Counted from the first letter of the stretch, positions 10,237-22,883 are shown. The stretch: 64,000 nucleotides of DNA from Flaveria trinervia (GCA_025506515.1 JACCIX010001234.1:114409-178408), one strand, 5' to 3'. The notes: generated from the sequence alone by a model not told the origin. A program made the numbers and translations.

Positions 10237-11380
10237 ATCTATTCTATGGCATAGAAGGCTGGGTCATGTTAATCTCAAAAACATGAATCAGCTGATAAAC
10301 CATGGTTTAGTAAGGGGACTACCAATGAAGGAGTTCAAGTGTGAAGATAACTGCACTGCCTGTTTAAAAGGAAAACAACACAAAGCTTCATTTCCCTCCA
10401 TAGAAGAACCTAAGTCCACTGCCTGCTTACAGCTTCTTCACATGGATCTCTTTGGTCCTGTGAAAGTGATGAGTATGGCTAAGAAGAAATACTGTCTGGT
10501 AATTGTGGATGATTACTCCAGATTTGTATGGACTTTCTTCTTGCATTCAAAGGATGAGGCTGCACAGTCCATATGAACTTTGTGTTACACGTTGAGAAGC
10601 AGTATTCCCTACCAGTTAAGTGTGTGAGGAGTGATAATGGTACTGAATTTAGAAACCACACACTTGATGAGTTTTACTTATCAAAGGGAATCAAGAGGCA
10701 GTATAGCATCCCAAGAACTCCTGAGCAAAATGGAGTAGTGGAGAGAAAGAACAGGACCCTTATTGAAGCTGCAAGGTCCATGTTGGCTAATTCTGGACTG
10801 CCATGACTTTTTGGGCTGAAGCTGTCAATACAGCTTGCTATGTACAGAATAGAGTTCTAGTAAATCAGAGGTTGATGAAGACTCCATATGAAGTTCTTCA
10901 TCATTTGGCCCCTCTAATTTCATTCTTCAGAGCATTGGGTGTCCTTGTTTCATTCTCAACACACGGGATCAACTCCAAAAATTTGATCCTAAGGTGGATG
11001 CAGGGTACTTTTTCATCAACTTGCAAAGCATACAGAGTCTTCAACTGCAGAACAAAGATGGTTGAAGAGACTCTACATGTTAAGTTTAATGAATCTCCTA
11101 AGGACAAGATTCCACAAAGCCCTGTGGAGCTATTTGATTTGGACATACTGCAATATGTTCCTTATCAAACTCCTGCTGTTGCTCCTGTCAACAGTTCACC
11201 ACCTAGGTGGTACTGCTGGTGGTGATGATGATGATGATAGCAGTACTTACCTCTTCAGGTTTAGTGATCAACTGCCTGATTCAGCTAGACCTGATGTTCC
11301 TGTAGCTCCAGTAGCACCATCCACAACAAATGCTATGAGATTTCTTCAAATTCAACCTCCTTTGAATTACCATCACTGAT
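10237..11380 (+). pseudogene. Copia GAG-pre-integrase zinc domain and integrase (B)
   Basis: Integrase inserts the cDNA into the host chromosome. The N-terminal HHCC zinc domain is seen as HRRLGHVNLKN ... CTACLKGKQH (about 10250-10380). The core follows with the first catalytic Asp in HMDLFGP, the second in SDNGTEF and the Glu in EQNGVVERKNRT (about 10438, 10630 and 10725). The block FWAEAVNTACYVQNR closes the core. Breaks: a one-base loss near 10572 splits the core, another near 10802, and the C-terminal tail is scattered over three frames after 10900. A (GAT)n run at 11223-11240 lies in the variable linker to RT. Confidence 0.85.
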
Positions 11381-11499
11381 TGGTTTCAAGGAAATGATTC
11401 ACCATCACCATCTGTTGCTGCTGAACCTGCTGCAAACACTTGCACAGATCTCATTGTGTATCAAGATCTGAAGAATCACCCTATGTCTCAAATCATTGG

Positions 11500-13066
11500 T
11501 GATATCATGTGGCGTATCAACAAGAAGTCAATTGTCAAATTTCTGCTTCTATGCTCTCTTCATTAGTCAGCAAGAGCCAAAGAATATCACATTGCTTTAA
11601 AGGACAATGGATGGTTGATGCATGCAGCTTGAGCTTCTTCAGTTCCAGAAACAGCAAGTGTGGGAACTGGTTCCTCTACCTCCAGGTAAGTGTGCAATAG
11701 GCACTAAATGGGTGTTTAGGAACAAAACTGATGAAAATGGGCTTATTGTTAAGAACAAGGCCAGACTGGTTGTTCAGGGGTTGCACAAGAAGAAGGTATT
11801 GATTATGATGAAACCTTTGCCCCTGTAGCCAGACTGGAAGCAATTCGATTGTTTTTAGCTTATGCTGCTTATCAAAAACTTAAAGTTTTTCAAATGGATG
11901 TCAAAAGTGCATTTTTGTATGGAAAAATTAAAGAAGAGGTTTATGTATATTCACACAGGCTTTGAGGACAATAAACATCCTAATTGGGTGTATAAGCTTT
12001 ATGGGTTGAAACAGCTCCTAGAGCCTGGTATGAGACATTATCAAACTTTCTTCTGGAAAAATGATTTCACTAGAGGCTCCATTGATAAGACTTTATTCAT
12101 TAGAGAGCTGGGCAGCATAATCTACTTGTTCAAATTTATGTAGATGATATTATTTTTGCATCCTCTGATCCTCAGTTTGTGATGCCTTTACAAAGTTGAT
12201 GCAACAGAAGTTTGAAATGAGTGCCATGGGAGAATTACAGTTCTTTTGGGGTTTGCAAATCAAACAAAAGGCTGATGGAATTTTCATTCATCAGTCCAAA
12301 TACACAAAAGATCTTTTGGAAAAGTTGATTTACAAAACTGTAAGCCCTGTTCTACCCCCATGTGTAGCACCACACAACTGGATACAGATCAGAAAGGTAA
12401 AGTGGTTGATGAAACACTTTACAGATGTATGATTGGGTCCTTGATGTATTTAACAGCTTCTAGACCAGATATTATGTTTGCTACATGTGTTTGTGCTAGA
12501 TTTCAGGCTGCACCTAAAGAGTCTATCTGATTGCAGTCAAGAGGATCTTTAGATATTTGCAAGGTACACAATCTCTAGGTTTATGGTATTCCACTGGGCA
12601 CTCTTGTAAATTAGTTGTTTTCTCTGATAGTGACTATGCAGGGTGTAAGTTGACAGGAAATCAACTTCTAGTGGATGTCAATTCCTAGGCAACTGTTTGA
12701 TTTCTTGGCAGAGTAAGAAACAAAATCTGTTGCTACATCCACTGCTGAAGCCAAGTACATGCTGCTGCAAGTTGTACATCCCAAGTACTCTGGCTTCAGA
12801 ATCAACTTTTGGACTATGGCATTCCAGAGACTAAGACTCCGTTATAAATGGATAGTGCTTCAGCTCTTTGCATTGTCAAAAATCCAGTCCAGCACTCTAG
12901 GACCAAACATATAGAAATTAGACATCATTTTATAAGAGATTGTTTTGAAAAAGGTCTAATTAATCCCATGTTTGTGCCTAGTGCTAATGAGCTTTCAAAC
13001 ATTTTTACTAAGCCTTTGGATAGTTCAACTTTCCATAACCTGGTGTTAAGGCTTGGTATGCTGTAG
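11500..13066 (+). pseudogene. Copia reverse transcriptase and RNase H (B)
   Basis: Reverse transcriptase copies element RNA to DNA; RNase H removes the template. The RT start is marked by WELVPLPPGKCAIGTKWVF (about 11650-11720), followed by KARLVVQG, the catalytic YVDDIIFAS at about 12138-12165 and GELQFFWGLQIKQ. RNase H follows from about 12590 (SDSDYAG, then HIEIRHHFIRDCFEKG). Many one-base losses break it, for example near 11835, 12020, 12130, 12180, 12525, 12655, 12727 and 12760. The stop TAG at 13064-13066 is three codons earlier than in A and F (CAG to TAG). Confidence 0.88.
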
Positions 13067-13733
13067 CTAGAATAAGTGAGAACTACTGATGATCTCAGTA
13101 ATAAGTACTGGTGATCATTGGTAACCATGTCACATATAAGTACTGATGAGTTCTTTCGCCCTCAGCAGTGCTAAATGCCTCCCAAGTACTGAAGTACTTT
13201 ATCTGTTCTAAACTACTGATGTAGTTACAACTACTGATATAGTTACAACTACTGAAGTCAGTACAAACAGATAAGTACTGACGTCCTATGAAACACCTGA
13301 AAAGCAGATGCAAAGTCTGATGAGTAAGTGTTGAGGACAGTATGAAACAGCTGAAAAGCTAAGAATTGACGAAAACAGCTGATGAGCAATTTCTTTTCAG
13401 TTGTTTCTACAACTGCTGTTTCAAAACAACTGAAGCCAAAACCATGTCCTCAGTAGTTTACAACTACTGAAGACTAACACCAAGTCTTTAGCTGTTTACA
13501 ACTGCTGACAAAACCACTGTCTTCAGTAGTTTCACAACTACTGATGACTGATACCAAGTCTTCAGTTGTTTCATCACCTGAAGTCAAAACTGTCTTCAGT
13601 AGTTTTATAACTACTGATGACTAAATCCGAGACTTCAGCTGTTTCAATGTCTGACGGTTAATACCACGTCATCAGTAGTTTCAACAACTGATGACTCACA
13701 CCAAAACCTCAGTCGATTTCTATCCCGACCCTT
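13067..13733 (+). repeat. Hairpin-rich spacer between pol and post-pol gene (B)
   Basis: About 670 bases without a gene. Like the spacers of A and F it is filled with GTCTTCAGTAGTTT and CAACTACTGATGACT motifs facing each other, for example about 13520-13550 and 13586-13622. A duplicated TGATGTAGTTACAACTACTGA block lies near 13220-13260. Sequence identity to the A spacer is partial, but the motif vocabulary and density are kept. Confidence 0.72.
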
Positions 13734-13815
13734 TAAATACCTTATCCCACCTTCAGAGTTTTTATCTTCTCTTCTCAAACCTAACGTTCAAAAACTCTCT
13801 ACCCTCTCTTCATCA
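13734..13815 (+). promoter_or_regulatory. Putative internal promoter of post-pol gene (B), degraded
   Basis: TTTAAATA at 13734-13741 stands where A and F have CTATAAATA or CATAAATA. A pyrimidine tract (CTCTCTACCCTCTCTTC) precedes the start. The start codon itself has decayed: ATA at 13816-13818 replaces ATG, and the next in-frame ATG is at 13825. Confidence 0.45.
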
Positions 13816-16800
13816 ATAGCGACCATGCAACTAAAACCACGACACAACTGTGTCGCACATCTCACCAAATCGCCATACTCGACCAAGTTTCACACGCCAT
13901 TGATTTAAGGTTCAATCACCCTACAAAACGGTGTTTCTGGTAAATCCCACCATATATGCCGCATCCCTTAACCACTTCTGGACAAACCTCACTTTGGTCT
14001 CTGAGGAGAACGACACAGAGTCTCTTCAATCGTTTGTCCATGGCCAAAAAGTGGTCATCACTCCAGACACTCTTCGTCAAACCCTTAATTGGATGATGCC
14101 ACTTTCCCAACTGGTTATCCAAAGGGCACAACAGATCAATCATTTGCCCACCATGGATACCAGGGTGACTTGAGTGCATCTACCTTACTGAAGAACATTT
14201 CCCAAATGCCGAACGAACATCTCATATTTCATATGGTAAATGTATGCCTTGCCTCCAAGACCTCATCACGGGATCAAATGTCCACAGGTGGGCAACAGGT
14301 AATGTACTCCATCCTTGAGCAGCACAACCTTTAAATTTTTCGGAAATACTATTTTAGAGCTCAAGGATATGGCTCAAAAACAAACCTAACCGTTGGATAT
14401 TATATCCTCGGTTCAAATGGCATAATTAAAACCAGCTTCAAGCTGAGGGACTTGTGGCTGGGAGTCCCTGCTATGGCTGTATTGCCTGAAGTATCTCCGG
14501 CACAACTCTGACCAATCACTCAAATGGCTGCCAAGCTGCGCAAAACCCACGCAGCTGGAACCCATAGCCACCACCTCCAAATCAAAAGTCCCCACCAAAC
14601 CACTAAAAGAAAACCAAAAAGGCTACTCAGGGAAATGAGTCCCCTGAGGATGCCCCTGCAACACAACGCAGGCTATATCCATGTTTATAACCCCCTAGTG
14701 GATATAATGACTCTCCCAGCCACAGCCGCTCAGGATTCCTCTCAAAAGGAGCCTGCAGCAACCACAGAAGGGGAACTCACAAATCTGGGATCTTCCTCAT
14801 TTGAGGAGATTTCCATTGAAGAGCACCATTCTCCCCAGGTGCACATGCTTTTACCCAATCTCCCCATGCAACCACCCCAAAAGTCCCACCCTTATCATTG
14901 CAAACGTGCGACTCAGCTGCATGCCTCTCCTCCTCCCCAACAACCACTAACAAAGGGGAGAACCACAGCTATTGAGGATGAGGATCACCATGCTTCTGAC
15001 AACCCACAGCACCGGGGTTTAAATGTTCTATCTCCTGGTGTGGATATGGAGACCAGAACATCTGGTGAGGCTGCCACCTCTTCTGAATCAGCATATGATC
15101 AGACTGAGGCTGGTAACATTCCTAAGACCTCACCAGAGGCAACAGCTGATGAAGGACAAAGTCCTGAGGCTGGAAGTCCCCAGTTCCAAGACAAAGGGGC
15201 ACATGCTACAACTGGTCTACACCCAGTGCATGTACATCCTGCTACAAGCAGGAGGTCAGGGGATTTAGCATCTGCTGATGATGACCTGGGCTTCTTTTAT
15301 GATGTTCTTGCCCAGAACACAATCCTAGAGGGAAAGTCAGTAGGCTGCAAAAACTACTTGACCAACTCTCTCAGGAGAAAGACCATCTGCCCCACATTAA
15401 CCCAACAGATGGCACCTTCCCTGAAGGTCCCTTAGACACACAACCACTACAAAATTCTCAGCCACCTACCTCTGTTTCTGGCACCATTTCTCAGGACCAA
15501 AACCCCCTGAGCAAATGGATGCTATCCCTCAAAATTCCCTATCTCTCATCACACCACAGCTAACCGAATTGTTATTAAAACTGTTGATGAGAGACTTCTA
15601 CTGTCTTACAACCTCTGGTGGAGGATGTACTACGCCAACAACTTTCTGCTCCTCAATCCCTTGCAACCAATGCACCCAAAAAGGGGAGAGTTCAGCAGTG
15701 AAAGCTAAAAGAAAGAGGATGGAGAAGGAGAGAGAGAGAAAGAGAAGAGAAAGATAAAGAGGTGGAAAAAGAGAAGGATTGTGTGTATGAGGCCGAAAAA
15801 GAGAAGGAGAATGTGATTGAGAAGGGAGCTGAAATTGAAAAAGTACATGAAAGTCAAAAAGATTTTCATGTCACATACAAGAAAAAGAAGAGTGCGAGAG
15901 AAAGAGAAGAACTTGAACGAAATGGTTAAAGAGGCTGATGCTGAACACAGCAGATCAATGGACAATATCATTGATCAGCTGTTTAGGCAAGGTTTCGACA
16001 CTGAAAAGCTGGATTCTGAAATAAGAAGATTAGAGATCGAAGAGATCCAACAAAGATGGGCCAGCTACAGCACTATGGATAGAGAGAGACTTGAGATCAT
16101 GATCAGATTCATCAGCAAATACCTTGGGAGATCATTGATCGAAGTAAATCATGGACCAGGGACAGCATCTTGGCCATAACCTCCAAGATCTGTTCGTCTG
16201 AGGCATACACTAAGGGGTTAGTAGTCGAAGCTTTGAATGAAGCAGGAGCAGGGAGCAGGACTGAGCTAGCCAAATACTCAAAAGCACACTAACCTCCCAA
16301 ATGCTAACTCAGTCTGTCAACATTCCCTCTCCAAAACAAACACAACCACAACCACAAAACCAACTCCCTTACCATCTAAACCAACAGCCGATGATGCACC
16401 TAAGAAGAAGAAGAGAAGGTGTTGAAGCTAGAAGAAGAAGAAGAAGAGGATGATGTGGAAGAAGATAGGCTGCCTCTGTCTGCAGTCCTAACATTGGCTA
16501 AAGCCAAACCCATGCCCATCACTCCCACCTCACAGATGGAAGCTGTGAGAGTAAAGATTGAAGAAGAACAGCAGCAAAAGCTTCATGATGATGAAATGTG
16601 AAAGCATCGACAAAACTTATGCTGCTTCGTCATCAATAATAAGTATGAAGAAAGAAGCTCTGAGGTTGTACACCCTTGCCAACACATTTCAATATCAGAA
16701 GGAAAAGGTGAGAGTATGGCCTGATCCTAGGGTGGCTCACAGGATTGTAAAGAAAGACATTCCTTCGAGATACAAGGGCCAAGTAAAAAGGATCGTAGAT

Positions 16801-17172
16801 GAAGAAGATCACAGTGGTCCTTGTAGTATCACCCTGGAGATTGTAGAGATTTCAAGAAGGCCTATGAGACTAAAGAACCACCCCAAAAGATGTTAGAGAA
16901 CAGAATTATAAAAAGGGGTTAGTCTACAAGAGGCTTGAGAACTTCAAACAAAATGAGCTCAGTCTGTTACTTGAAGGGACTCATCCTGATGATTTGCATA
17001 CAGACAGATTACAACAGTTGAGCTTAAATTGGTAACAGGCCAAGTACATCTCAGAGCTGTATGGGCGTGAAGGATTGTTTGATGGTGAAGCCGAGAACCT
17101 GACCATGGAAGAACAAATTATGTTTCTCAGAGCATACACCAGAGAATCCTACAGCCTTATACAGGGAAGTGA
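13816..17172 (+). pseudogene. Post-pol Sirevirus-type protein gene (B), broken
   Basis: Homologue of the genes at 1069 and 45235, more diverged than those two are from each other. It begins at the lost start (ATA) with the reading MQLKPRHNCVAHLTKS from 13825. Conserved landmarks: NPTIYAASLNHFWTNL, FHMVNVCLASKTSS, a Pro/Ser/Thr-rich stretch (14520-15430), a very Lys/Glu-rich stretch (15690-15910), EHSRSMDNIIDQLFRQGF, RERLEIMIRFISKYLGRS, a poly-Glu linker near 16420 and a basic C-terminal part with ALRLYTLANTFQYQ. Frame breaks lie near 13890, 14090, 14180, 14330, 15440, 15590, 15760, 16140, 16600 and 16890. The end is uncertain; I use the TGA at 17170-17172, which matches the position of the stop in F after a one-base adjustment. 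Function unknown. Confidence 0.75.
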
Positions 17173-17379
17173 GTCTCATGGATGGGGGAACAGCTCAGTG
17201 TCCAATTCCCAATACAGAGCTCCCATCCATACATTGCCAACCAAATCATCAGAGACTCATTTCCAGGCCAGTGCTTATATGGGTCATCTTCTCAACCGAT
17301 CAAGAAGGAAAAAGACCAACCATTCTGCCAACAATAAGTGGGACCTCAATAAAGTTAAAGGTTTTGGCTGCATTGGTTC

Positions 17380-17389
17380 AGGGGGAGTT
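17380..17389 (+). other. Polypurine tract of element B
   Basis: AGGGGGAGTT directly precedes the 3' LTR and is identical in F. Confidence 0.85.
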
Positions 17390-18268
17390 TGTTGGACCAA
17401 AAGAACAATGAGCCGGATCAGAAAAACCTTTAAGTCCCACACGTCACAACAACTACTGAAGACCACAACAGCTGAAGACAACAGCTGATTACAAAGTCTG
17501 AAGACAAGTGCTGAAGACAAAGTCTGAAGACAAGTGCTGAAGACAAAGTCTGAAGAAAAGTGCTGAAGACAAAGTCTGAAGACACAAGTGCTGAAGACAA
17601 AGTCTGAAGACACAAGTGCTGAAGACAAAGTCTGAAGACAAGTGCTGAAGACAAAGTCTGAAGACACAAGTGCTGAAGACCAAAGTATCAGACGTTGTCA
17701 CAACAGCTGAAGAGGTCTTCTTCAGTAGTTGTGACGGTTTACCTTTCAGTAGTTTTATGTTTTATCTTTTCAGTAGTTTGACACAACAGCTGAAGAATAC
17801 TTCTTCAGTTGTTGTGCTCATCAGTAGTTTTATATTTATCAGTAGTTTTGTAAAACGACTGAAGAGCTTGTTCTTCAGTCGTTGTAGTTTCAGTAGTTTC
17901 TTATCAGTAGTTTCTTATTTTGTACTTAACACTCTGATATGTTCTCAGTAGTTGTGAACATTTCAGTAGTTTGTTAAGAGTTAGTTATTTTTGTAATAGA
18001 TCTGCCAGCTGTCACCTACCCGTGATAACAGCAGCGATTGCACTCTATATAAGGAGTGTCAACCTAATATAATAAAACGAATGATTTGATCAGAAATATT
18101 TGATATTATTGAAACATTCCTTGTTACACAAATATGTTCTCTCGTTATAACCGTATTTGTTCTTAATGCATACAAGTATCAAACTCTTGCTACAATTTGT
18201 CTAATTCTTGTTCTTATTCCGCTGTGCTACGCTCCATTACATCAAACTTGTGATCACCGATCCTGATA
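17390..18268 (+). repeat. 3' LTR of element B (879 bp)
   Basis: Starts TGTTGGACC directly after the PPT and ends CCTGATA, where the 5' LTR has CCTGACA, so the terminal CA is mutated to TA. It carries seven array units (17494-17690), the three hairpins and the TATA box CTATATAAGG near 18046. The target duplication ATAGT follows at 18269-18273. Confidence 0.93.
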
Positions 18269-18764
18269 ATAGTGATGGTTATAGAGTACATAAGAAAGCT
18301 TGGATGTCAAGAGTCAAAGGTGATGTCCTAAATGATAAAAAACCAATAACTTGAGGCCAGAATTAATTACAAGAAGTTAGGACGTTTAGAGAATGATAAA
18401 AAGCAAAAGGTAGAATGAAAAAGGATTATTGCATCAATTTTAAATTATGGACAGAATGTTTGATATGTGTTTAAACATGTTTTAAAAAAATAAATGGTTT
18501 CATAAATTATAAAAATTTATAGTTGACTAGTTCAAAGTCTTCTGGACAATTTTCATTCAGAAACATATTTATGAAAAGATCTGTAAATAGGTCAAAATAG
18601 CAACATACGACAGAAGGTGCTGAATATGTACTTATCTTGTAAAGGCTATTGTTGATTTTCTGATTGATTTTGAAGACATATAAACTATCGTTGAAAAGGT
18701 AATTCAATGAACTTGATATTGGAGTTTGAGTTTACTCAAATTTAGTTTTTTTATGATCAAGTTA
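18269..18764 (-). repeat. R- LTR fragment 2 (between B and C1)
   Basis: Non-coding. Continues the reverse complement of the R LTR from 5854 without a gap (GATGGTTATAGAGTACATAA follows the ATAGT duplication) and matches the region about 35405-35870 in reverse. It is interrupted at AAGTTA by C1 and resumes at 29785 with AGTTATGGTTGG. Confidence 0.9.
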
Positions 18765-20907
18765 TGTAAGGCGTCGTTCCCGGGACACTTACAGCTGGTG
18801 ATTCATCGCACATAAAACATATACTTTGCATTTATTCATCAAAACATTGCAGCGTAAACATTAAACAAATGGCATTTCATTTCATCATAAAAACTTTTGC
18901 AAAATAATGCATCGTTCATCGGTTACAAAATTGCATTGTTGTATTACATCACAAAAGCTTTAAATAAATGGATGCCGTCCAAAAGAGCTGAGTAGCCGCC
19001 TCGTGCCATCCTCAGCAACGTTCACCTACCAACTGAAGACGTATAAAAGTCAGTGTTGCCGAGTGACTTCTAGATTTATAATAAAACATACATAAAATCG
19101 TTATTTATTTCTTTTCAGAGTCCACACTATACGTTTCATTCGTTCGTGATCATACATCATACGTACATACAGATAATATCATTATTATCTTCCATTACGT
19201 TCGTTAACCATCATTCATTCGTTACATCTTGTGACATGTACATTACCCGAACATTGTGCACGAAGCTGGTTACTGGGCCTGAGGTCTTTCATAGACCCCG
19301 AACATTGTGCACGGAGCTGACTCCAGTACCTGGGGCAAGTACATTCACCATTCATCTTTTCTTTTTCATTCCGGATCAGTGCCATATGCTATACCCCGAA
19401 CATTGTGCACGAAGCTGGTTACTGGGCCTGAGGTCTTTCATAGACCCCGAACATTATGCATGAAGCTGACTCCAGTACCTGGGGCAAGCGGAAGGATCCC
19501 ATACATATGGTCAATCACAAGGATTGGACCCTAGTGTGCATCCTTCTAGGGTAGCTAATCCGTACACAGTTGAGCTAATACCCTTCATTGGGTGTGGACC
19601 TCCATACATTTGCTTGCAAGACTTTTTACGTTCATTCATTCATTAATGCATGCATTCATTCATCATGTTCCTCTTTCATTATCTTTCACTTTACGTTACA
19701 TAATACTTTCAGTTCATTCATTAACATAACACGTAAAGCCATGGAAAGATAAACATTCATCATCATAAGAACATATCATAACATACCATTCATACATCAT
19801 CACACAGGGCATCATACATACATAACATACATCATGCATAGTCATGCAACATCATCATCATCATCCGTAACATGCCCATTATACTATCTATGACCCCCAA
19901 AAGTCAACCTTTATAGTCCCCCGGGAATTTCCCAAGTCAAAGCCTACTTTACACATTTTCCCCAAAAATCAGAAAAATATTCCAAGTCTTAGGCGCATGG
20001 GCACTATGCAGGCACATGGACAATATTCAGGCGCATGGGGAACACTTAGGCGCATGGGCCACTTTCGGGCGCATGAGCACTATGCGGGCACATGGGGAGA
20101 CACTTAGTCAAATCCAGCCCAGTTTCTGGGCGCATGGGTACTATTCAGACGCATGAATACTTAGGCGCATGGGCCACTTGGGCGTATGGGCACTATTGGG
20201 GCGCATGGCCCTACACTTAGTCATCCGACTAACATTTCTAGGCACATGGGCCACTGTTCAGGCGCATGGGCTGTACTTAAACATTTCTAAGGTAATCTTA
20301 GGCGCATGGGCTACTGTTTAGGCGCATGACTTACACTTAATTCTTTCTAAGGCAATTTCAGACGTATGAGCCTCACCCAGACGCATGAGCATTCTGTAAA
20401 ACATGATTCTAGGATATTTTCAACCTCAATCCTCAAACTCATCTGTTCTAAGCATAATGTGGCTATTCTAAACATGAGTAGCCTATAAACCATCAAAAAC
20501 CAACAGCCAACATACAAATTACATACAGGTATTCACACATAAACTTGTAAAATCATTTCAATACGTTTCCAGCCCCAAAGGTAGTTTAAAACATGTAAAA
20601 ACCAGGGTCTAGAACTCACTTGGTGCAACTTGGGTGTTCTTCCTTTTAATCCGCTTGCAAAGAGTTCAATCCTTGAATTCACTTTTCTTCTTCCTCTTCT
20701 TCAATCCGAGAGTATTCTTTGCTCTCTCTCTCTCTAAAACCGAGAAAAATGGTGAAGTGAGGTGAGGGTGGGCGGCCATACTCACCTTTAAACCAAATTT
20801 TGAAAGTTTTGTCCTTTTTGGACACTTTTAGTCCCTCCACTTGGACTTTATTGCCTTTCTTGCTTTTATTCTTTTTATCTTGACATTTAAAATAACCAGG
20901 TGTTACA
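18765..20907 (-). repeat. 3' LTR of C1 (2.14 kb)
   Basis: Reads TGTAACACC at its start (right end) and CGCCTTACA at its end (left). It is non-coding. It holds a GAGA-rich leader-like block near 20725-20745, a splice-donor-like GTGAGT at about 20615-20620, a GGCGCATGGG array (19991-20390), CATT/CATC microsatellites (19625-19865) and a duplicated block of about 90 bp (19246-19338 and 19396-19487) containing GAACATTGTGCACGAAGCTG. The short open frames in it are not supported by any family. Confidence 0.9.
19991..20390 (-). repeat. GGCGCATGGG dispersed array in C1 LTR
   Basis: About 20 imperfect copies of GGCGCATGGGC (also GACGCATGAGC) are spaced 15-40 bases apart. Matching arrays occur at about 28910-29270 and 49988-50400 in the other LTRs of this family. 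Spacing is irregular, so this looks like a clustered motif rather than a simple tandem repeat. Confidence 0.8.
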
Positions 20908-20920
20908 AGTCCACCCCCTT
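20908..20920 (-). other. Polypurine tract of C1
   Basis: On the minus strand AAGGGGGTGGACT directly precedes the LTR start TGTAACACC. The same tract is present in E at 51038-51050. Confidence 0.82.
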
Positions 20921-20945
20921 ATATAGGTTTCTTCCCCGAAACCTG

Positions 20946-22883
20946 TTATTCCTCGAACATATAAGGATAATGCTACCTCATCTCCTCCTCCGTCTCCCAT
21001 GTAGACTCGGATCCCTTCATGTGCTTCCACTGTACACGCACAAGAGGAACCACTTTATTTCTCAGCCTATTCTCTTTACGATCGATGATTACCACTGGCT
21101 GCTCTACATAATTGAGCCGTTCGTCTACTTCGATGTCCTCTAGTGGAACAATCATGTCTTCATCAGCTAAGCACTTTCTCAAATGAGATACATGGAATGT
21201 CGGGTGAATTCCATTTAACTCATCTGGTAACTCTAATCTATAGGTCACCTCTCCTACTCGAGCAATGATTCGGAAAGTTCCTATATATCTTGGGCTCAAC
21301 TTACCCCTCTTCCTGAATCGGATAATACCCATCCAAGGTGAGACCTTCAACATGACCCGGTCACCCACCTGGAACTCGATCGATCTGCGTGGTTTATCGG
21401 CATACGACTTTTGTCTATCTTTAGCGGCCTTCATGAAGGCTTTAATCTTCTCAAGCTTCTCAGTCGTAGCCACGATTACCTTGACGCTCCCCAATTCCGT
21501 TTGACCAATATCACCCCAACAAACGGGTGTTCTGCATCGCCTACCGTATAGCATCTCGTATGGTGTCATGCCAATGCTGGCATGATAGCTGTTGTTATAC
21601 GAGAATTCAGCTAACGGTAAATGGTCATCCCAACTTCCCCCAAAATCAATCACACATGCCCGAAGCATGTCTTCCATTGTCTGAATGGTCCTTTCTGACT
21701 GACCATCAGTTTGGGGATGATAAGCCGTGCTGATATGTAACCTCGTTCCCATGGCATCGTGGAATTTCTTCCAGAATTTAGATGTAAACCGGTGTCGCGA
21801 TTAGACACAATGGACACCGGCACACCATGACGAGTTACAATCTCCTTGATGAACAGGTCAGCCAACCTCTCGGATGAATATGTCTCGCGGATCGGTAGGA
21901 AGTGAGCACTCTTCGTCAAACGGTCAACAATCACCCATATGGCATCGTATCCTTTCGGAGTACGGGGCAGTTTCGTAATGAAATCCATGGTGATGTGCTC
22001 CCACTTCCATTCCGGTATATCGAAAGGTTGGATCTTCCCATACGGCTTCTGATGTTCCGCCTTCACTTGCAAACAAGTAAGGCACTTGCTCACATACTCC
22101 ACCACGTCACGCTTCATACCCAGCCACCAATAATCCTTCTTCATGTCTTGGTACATCTTTGTGGCATTGGGATGGATAGAGTATCGGGTCTTGTGAGCTT
22201 CGTCCATAATCTTCACACGTAGATTCCCGAAACGAGGAATCCACACCCGTCCAAATTGAGTTTTAACACCAAGCGTGTTTTCACTCAATTCCCTAACCAG
22301 ACCTCTCATTCTTTCAGAGTTTAGATGATCTTTTTTTAATGCCTCATCCTGAAACTCCTTGACTTGCTTCATTACCTCGGAGGTCATAATCAATTGGTAT
22401 GCCTTCACCCGAATCGGCTCGGGCCTCTCCTTCCGGCTAAGGGCATCGGCCACCACGTTAGCTTTGCCCGGATGGTAATGGATCTCACAATCATAATCCT
22501 TTATGAGCTCCAACCATCGTCACTACCTCATATTCAGGTCCTTCTGCTCAAGGAAGTACTTTAAGCTCTTGTGGTCGGTGAAGATGGTGCACTTCGTTCC
22601 ATACAGATAGTGCCTCCAAATCTTTAGTGCAAAGACCACGACTGCTAGTTCCAAGTCATGAGTAGGATAGTTAACCTCATGAACCTTCAGTTGTCGGGAT
22701 GCGTAGGCTATAACTTTTCCTCTTTGCATTAACACACACCCCAACCCCGAGTAAGAAGCGTCTGAATACACCACCAAATCTTCACTTCCATCGGGTAACG
22801 ACAAGAGAGCTAGAGTCAACCTCACCTTCAATTCTTCGAATGCCTTCTCCTGAGTAAGAAGCGTCTGAATACACCACCAAATC
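20946..22883 (-). pseudogene. Gypsy pol 3' half: RNase H and integrase (C1)
   Basis: Minus-strand remnant covering RNase H and integrase. RNase H is marked by VVYSDASYSGLGCVLMQR and FTDHKSLKYF. The integrase zinc and core motifs are YVSKCLTCLQVKAEHQKPYG, ITMDFITKLP (first Asp) and HPQTDGQSERTIQT (Glu). The C-terminal part has VGDRVMLKVSPWMG and the block VQWKHMKGSESTWETEEEMR, which has the shape of a chromodomain. The stop is TAA at 20948-20946. Breaks: a stop near 22520, and lost bases near 21790 at the second catalytic Asp. In the right flank (22850-22883) a 28-base piece of RNase H is repeated out of place. C1 keeps CAA (Gln) at the RNase H codon where C2 and E have TAG. Confidence 0.87.

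Larger units (their letters stand above)
5855..18268 (+). mobile_element. Copia element B (Sirevirus-like), complete, 12.4 kb
   Basis: A full-length plus-strand Ty1/copia element. Both LTRs start TGTTGG, and the five bases before the 5' LTR (ATAGT, 5850-5854) are repeated directly after the 3' LTR (18269-18273). Removing the element and one ATAGT restores the R- LTR exactly. Contents: 5' LTR, PBS for initiator tRNA-Met, gag-pol in copia order (Gag, PR, INT, RT, RH), hairpin spacer, post-pol gene, PPT and 3' LTR. By eye the non-repetitive parts of the two LTRs differ at about a dozen bases in about 570, mostly transitions, so insertion was fairly recent. All coding regions contain frameshifts. 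Confidence 0.95.

Noticed and set aside
18269..18764. AT-rich stretch as an intron or intergenic host DNA
   Set aside because: It aligns in reverse with the R LTR at about 35405-35870 and continues exactly across the B insertion site.
19146..19534. Frames of 75-105 residues in the C1 LTR and the matching E LTR (37055-37419)
   Set aside because: They follow the duplicated GAACATTGTGCACG block, change frame between copies and overlap LTR boundaries.
20841..21143. Hydrophobic 100-residue plus-strand frame (MDFIAFLAFILFILTF) at 20841
   Set aside because: It crosses the LTR/PPT boundary and runs antisense to the integrase tail. The hydrophobic start is a reading of LTR T-rich sequence.
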